Shown in pieces: positions 5,987 to 8,228 of a stretch of DNA of 8,228 nt. Made by a program: the position numbers and the translations under genes. The first letter of the stretch is position 1; each line of letters opens with the position of its first letter. Source of the DNA: JBALVO01 sp036961445 (lineage in GTDB: Bacteria > Pseudomonadota > Gammaproteobacteria > Pseudomonadales > Halieaceae); the NCBI GenBank assembly GCA_036961445.1, contig JBALVO010000152.1, positions 1 to 8,228 on the forward strand, in the 5' to 3' direction. Under the pieces are notes generated by a model, which was given only the letters and a program-made list of their open reading frames with translations, did no database searches and was not told the DNA's origin.

Positions 5987-7810
5987 TTGTTTCGCCTGAC
6001 AGCCACATCGTTGCTGCTGTTATTTTTCTATGCAGCAGTTTTTTATGCTTCAGCAGATACCCCCATTGCCGAAGCGTCAGCAGCTGAATGGTTCCAGGTG
6101 TTTATCCTCACTATTGGAATTTCACTGACAATAGCCCTACTATTTCAGGTAATTTTTTCGCTGATAACAGCAGCTTTTAAAAGCAGCCAATCCCTTGAAT
6201 CCGCTGTGGGCATGCTAACAGCGTTTACCATACTATTTTGTCTCGCACTGATGGTATTGGAGAACTTTACTTACACTGTATTTTCCATTGGCTTAAAAAC
6301 CACCACATCCGCGCTGATTAAGCTGGCGATGCTCGCATCCGGTTGTTTTGTCGCTTATCAATGCCTGGGCATCATTCGCTGGATGGCGAGGAAATTCTCA
6401 CCCGCCATTTACCTACCGTTATTCTTACTGACCTGCCTGACCCTGCTCGTTGGCAAGTCTGTACTCCCAGGTGAGGGGCATAGCGACTATACCGATAATG
6501 AAGTTCGCCGACGCCCCGGTTATCTCAACATAATCCTGCTTACCGGTGACGGTTTGAACGCTGAGGCCATGTCGGTCTACGGAAACGCGACTAAAACAAC
6601 GCCATTTCTGGATTCAGTAGCACAGGAGTTCATGATTTTCGACAATGCCTTCTCAAATGCCGGCAATACAACCGGCGGCATTACTGCATTGTTAACAGGT
6701 CGATCCCCTATCATAACGCAGGTGGTCTACCCTCCGGACATTCTCAAACGCGACGCTGCCCTCAAGAGCTTGCCGGCTCTTCTACCTCGCAAGCACTACC
6801 TCAGAACACAGTGGTCTGTGCCGCATTACGCCAGTGCGGATAGCCAGAATATGATAGGCGCCTTCGAGATCGTAAATGGTCGCGATCAATCCACCTTTGA
6901 TTTTCTCTCGACCCGACTGGAACTGACCAGCATGCAAAGCTGGTTTCTGGGCAGGCTCATCAAGGATCAACTCAGTGTTTTATTGGATGCCCTGTTCGTT
7001 CAGGAAATGCTGAACCCTTTTATGCAAGTAGCCGAGACAGACGAAACAGTAACAACATTGCTGAATGATAGAACACGAATCTCCGGGTTGATCGAAAGTA
7101 TCGCGAACGCACAGCAAGCAAACAAAAAACTTTTCAACCAGACTCACCTGATGCGTACCCACGGGGCGAAATTCTATGCCAAACGGATATTCGCAGAAGG
7201 CAAGAAGCAAGATAAAGAGTGGATGCCAGCATTTTACTTCGATGCAATAGTAGAGTTCGACGGCAGAGTGGAGACCGTTTACAAGCATTTGGAGGAATCC
7301 GGCATCCTGGACGAAACAATACTGGTTATAAGCGCGGATCACGGGCAAGCCTGGGACACCAAGCGCCGTATACCATTGATGATTCGTCTGCCGAAGGGAG
7401 AAAATGCCGGCATATATAACTCGAATGTCCAGATAGTTGATATAGCCCCCACCATTCTGGACTACATCGGAATCACCCCGCCCAAATGGATGTCCGGAAT
7501 CAGCCTGTTAAGCCCTCAGAAAATACCCGTCGAAAGAGTCATCCTGGCTGCCTCTGTAAAAGGCGCTGAAAAGGGCGAAAAAGGCTTTATCAGGTCACAC
7601 ACCGAAAAGCGTTTTAACACCGCCAATTCATTTCTGGCCATACATTGCGGCGAATACACGACATTCACGTTCCCCGATCCGCAACTGGTTTTCAGTCCTC
7701 TAGGGAACCAGAGCTCTCCCGATCGCTGTAACACTATCTCGAAGAATCAAAAGGTAAAGAAAATCTTTGAGGCCTACAATTCACTAGCACCCGCCTCCGA
7801 GGCCCTGTGA
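5987..7810 (+). CDS. membrane-anchored sulfatase-like transferase/hydrolase (alkaline phosphatase superfamily)
   Basis: The 607-residue product has about five membrane helices (near 4-22, 36-62, 76-98, 106-130 and 139-160), then a large, presumably periplasmic, catalytic domain. LNIILLTGDGLNAEAMSVYG (180-199) gives the first metal-site strand with D188. NTTGGITALLTGR (227-239) is the nucleophile loop, with T228 where sulfatases have the formylglycine Cys. H392 and ISADHGQ (D451-H452) complete the usual site. This layout resembles LtaS and EptA, so phosphoalcohol or other phospho-group transfer is more likely than classical sulfate hydrolysis; the substrate is unknown. The segment between DHG and RIPLMIRLP is very short. 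The start is TTG at 5987-5989, because AGGAG lies 6 bases upstream and the first helix begins at once. A GTG at 5921 would add 22 residues inside the preceding gene. The gap to that gene is 28 bases. Confidence 0.8.
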   Translation: MFRLTATSLLLLFFYAAVFYASADTPIAEASAAEWFQVFILTIGISLTIALLFQVIFSLITAAFKSSQSLESAVGMLTAFTILFCLALMVLENFTYTVFSIGLKTTTSALIKLAMLASGCFVAYQCLGIIRWMARKFSPAIYLPLFLLTCLTLLVGKSVLPGEGHSDYTDNEVRRRPGYLNIILLTGDGLNAEAMSVYGNATKTTPFLDSVAQEFMIFDNAFSNAGNTTGGITALLTGRSPIITQVVYPPDILKRDAALKSLPALLPRKHYLRTQWSVPHYASADSQNMIGAFEIVNGRDQSTFDFLSTRLELTSMQSWFLGRLIKDQLSVLLDALFVQEMLNPFMQVAETDETVTTLLNDRTRISGLIESIANAQQANKKLFNQTHLMRTHGAKFYAKRIFAEGKKQDKEWMPAFYFDAIVEFDGRVETVYKHLEESGILDETILVISADHGQAWDTKRRIPLMIRLPKGENAGIYNSNVQIVDIAPTILDYIGITPPKWMSGISLLSPQKIPVERVILAASVKGAEKGEKGFIRSHTEKRFNTANSFLAIHCGEYTTFTFPDPQLVFSPLGNQSSPDRCNTISKNQKVKKIFEAYNSLAPASEAL

Positions 7811-7818
7811 TATCTCAT

Positions 7819-7862
7819 ACCTGTTCCGTTTGAAGGGGTGCAATGTAGATAAAGAATGCACT
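7819..7862 (-). repeat. tRNA leader repeat, copy 3 (no tRNA attached)
   Basis: It shares tacctgt-ccgtttgaagggg and the following tgtagataaagaatgc-like block with copies 1 and 2 in the same orientation. The -10 equivalent is TACATT (7842-7847), and no -35 box is present 16-18 bases upstream. Similarity ends at about 7819, nine bases after the stop of the sulfatase-like gene, so the tRNA body is absent. Confidence 0.7.
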
Positions 7863-7892
7863 GCTTCAGCCCATGAAAGACCAAAATCTGGC

Positions 7893-8027
7893 CTATATCC
7901 ACAGACGGCGACTCGCAAGAAAAAGCAGACCCAATATAGTCAGGGCAAGACCGCAGGCTGACATTGCAGGAGCCGGGAATTGCTGGAAGCAGGTGATATT
8001 GACACAGGCGCTGCATCGTCCATCCAT
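7893..8027 (-). CDS. small ORF ending in a sorting-signal-like tail
   Basis: This 44-residue frame has a Cys-rich start (CSACVNITC), then FPAPAMSACG, a hydrophobic stretch (LALTILGLLFLA) and a terminal basic group (SRRLWI). Short Pro motif, one membrane helix, then arginines at the very end is the layout of the CTERM signals used by exosortase-type systems, normally found at the end of a much longer secreted protein. An AGGGGG 4 bases before ATG 8025-8027 and an in-frame TAA just upstream support translation as a separate short protein. It could also be the remaining tail of a lost gene or chance. It lies 67 bases downstream of the VOC gene on the same strand. Confidence 0.35.
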   Translation of the reverse strand: MDGRCSACVNITCFQQFPAPAMSACGLALTILGLLFLASRRLWI

Positions 8028-8094
8028 GTTACCCCCTTATTCGTCCGAACCGGCGCGACGCGCCTGACTTGCGCGTGTCGGCCCACTGCCGTTT

Positions 8095-8228
8095 TTACGC
8101 GCGTCGTTCCACACGCCAGGGAGGGTTTACCCGATTCTCTCCGGCCCAGTACAACTTGATCTTGTTTCTGGAGGGGTCATAGAGAATCGATTCCCGCCAC
8201 AGATGGCCCATATCGGTCGGCTCTTGCT
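8095..8228 (-). CDS. C-terminal part of a VOC-family (glyoxalase/dioxygenase-like) protein
   Basis: Only the last 43 residues are inside the window; the gene starts beyond the right edge. The visible part, GHLWRESILYDPSRNKIKLYWAGENRVNPPWRV, has the final beta strands of a VOC module. The glutamate in RES would be the usual metal ligand, followed by the DP-x-x-N turn and the GENR-x-NPPWR end seen in many gammaproteobacterial VOC proteins. The stop is TAA at 8095-8097. The substrate cannot be deduced. It probably marks the ancestral flank upstream of the tRNA operon. Confidence 0.7.
   Translation of the reverse strand, partial: QEPTDMGHLWRESILYDPSRNKIKLYWAGENRVNPPWRVERRA

Noticed and set aside
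7774..8016. Eighty-codon minus-strand frame over the third leader copy
   Set aside because: It runs through the tRNA-leader repeat and the end of the sulfatase-like gene; the overlapping 7893-8027 frame has a better start and a more protein-like product.
8051..8095. Possible terminator after the VOC gene (ggcgcgacgcgcc palindrome; cggc/gccg hairpin before a T-run)
   Set aside because: The first has no room for a loop, and the second has a 4-bp stem with its T-run on the plus strand, the wrong strand for the VOC gene.
1..8228. CRISPR array, transposase or integrase gene
   Set aside because: No regularly spaced repeats and no recombinase-like protein are visible on either strand.

Overview
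The window looks like a scaffolded draft (probably metagenomic) assembly of a gammaproteobacterium of the Pseudomonadales/Cellvibrionales kind. The pointers are a Crp regulator closest to the Vfr type, a small DUF6316-type protein, sigma70-like promoters, Shine-Dalgarno-led genes with GTG and TTG starts, and a stable-RNA promoter typical of the group. I cannot name the species.

The left edge holds the 5' half of a tRNA gene on the minus strand, probably tRNA-Thr(TGT), with an intact promoter and GC-rich discriminator. A sulfotransferase-like gene follows on the plus strand (411-1190). Next comes a second, decayed copy of the tRNA 5' half plus its leader (1382-1475), then a DUF6316 gene (1735-1923, minus), a Crp/Vfr-like regulator gene (2447-3091, minus) and an unrecognised gene (3244-3609, minus) that ends in a terminator-like hairpin.

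A 100-N gap (3705-3804) is flanked by two identical 55-bp sequences and looks like an assembly artefact. Beyond it, a good promoter (4120-4149) drives what appears to be a three-gene plus-strand operon: a small membrane protein with a YLDPGTGS motif (4229-4462), a NoeA-like methyltransferase with a kinase-like N-terminal motif (4513-5958), and a five-helix membrane enzyme of the alkaline phosphatase/sulfatase superfamily with a threonine where sulfatases carry their formylglycine cysteine (5987-7810). Together they suggest modification of a cell-surface lipid or glycan; the substrate is unknown.

Right after the operon lies a third copy of the tRNA leader (about 7819-7862), followed on the minus strand by a 44-codon ORF resembling a C-terminal protein-sorting signal and the 3' end of a VOC-family (glyoxalase-like) gene. 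The three same-orientation leader copies suggest that about 7.8 kb of DNA was inserted, in at least two steps, upstream of a tRNA operon. No integrase or transposase is visible in the window.
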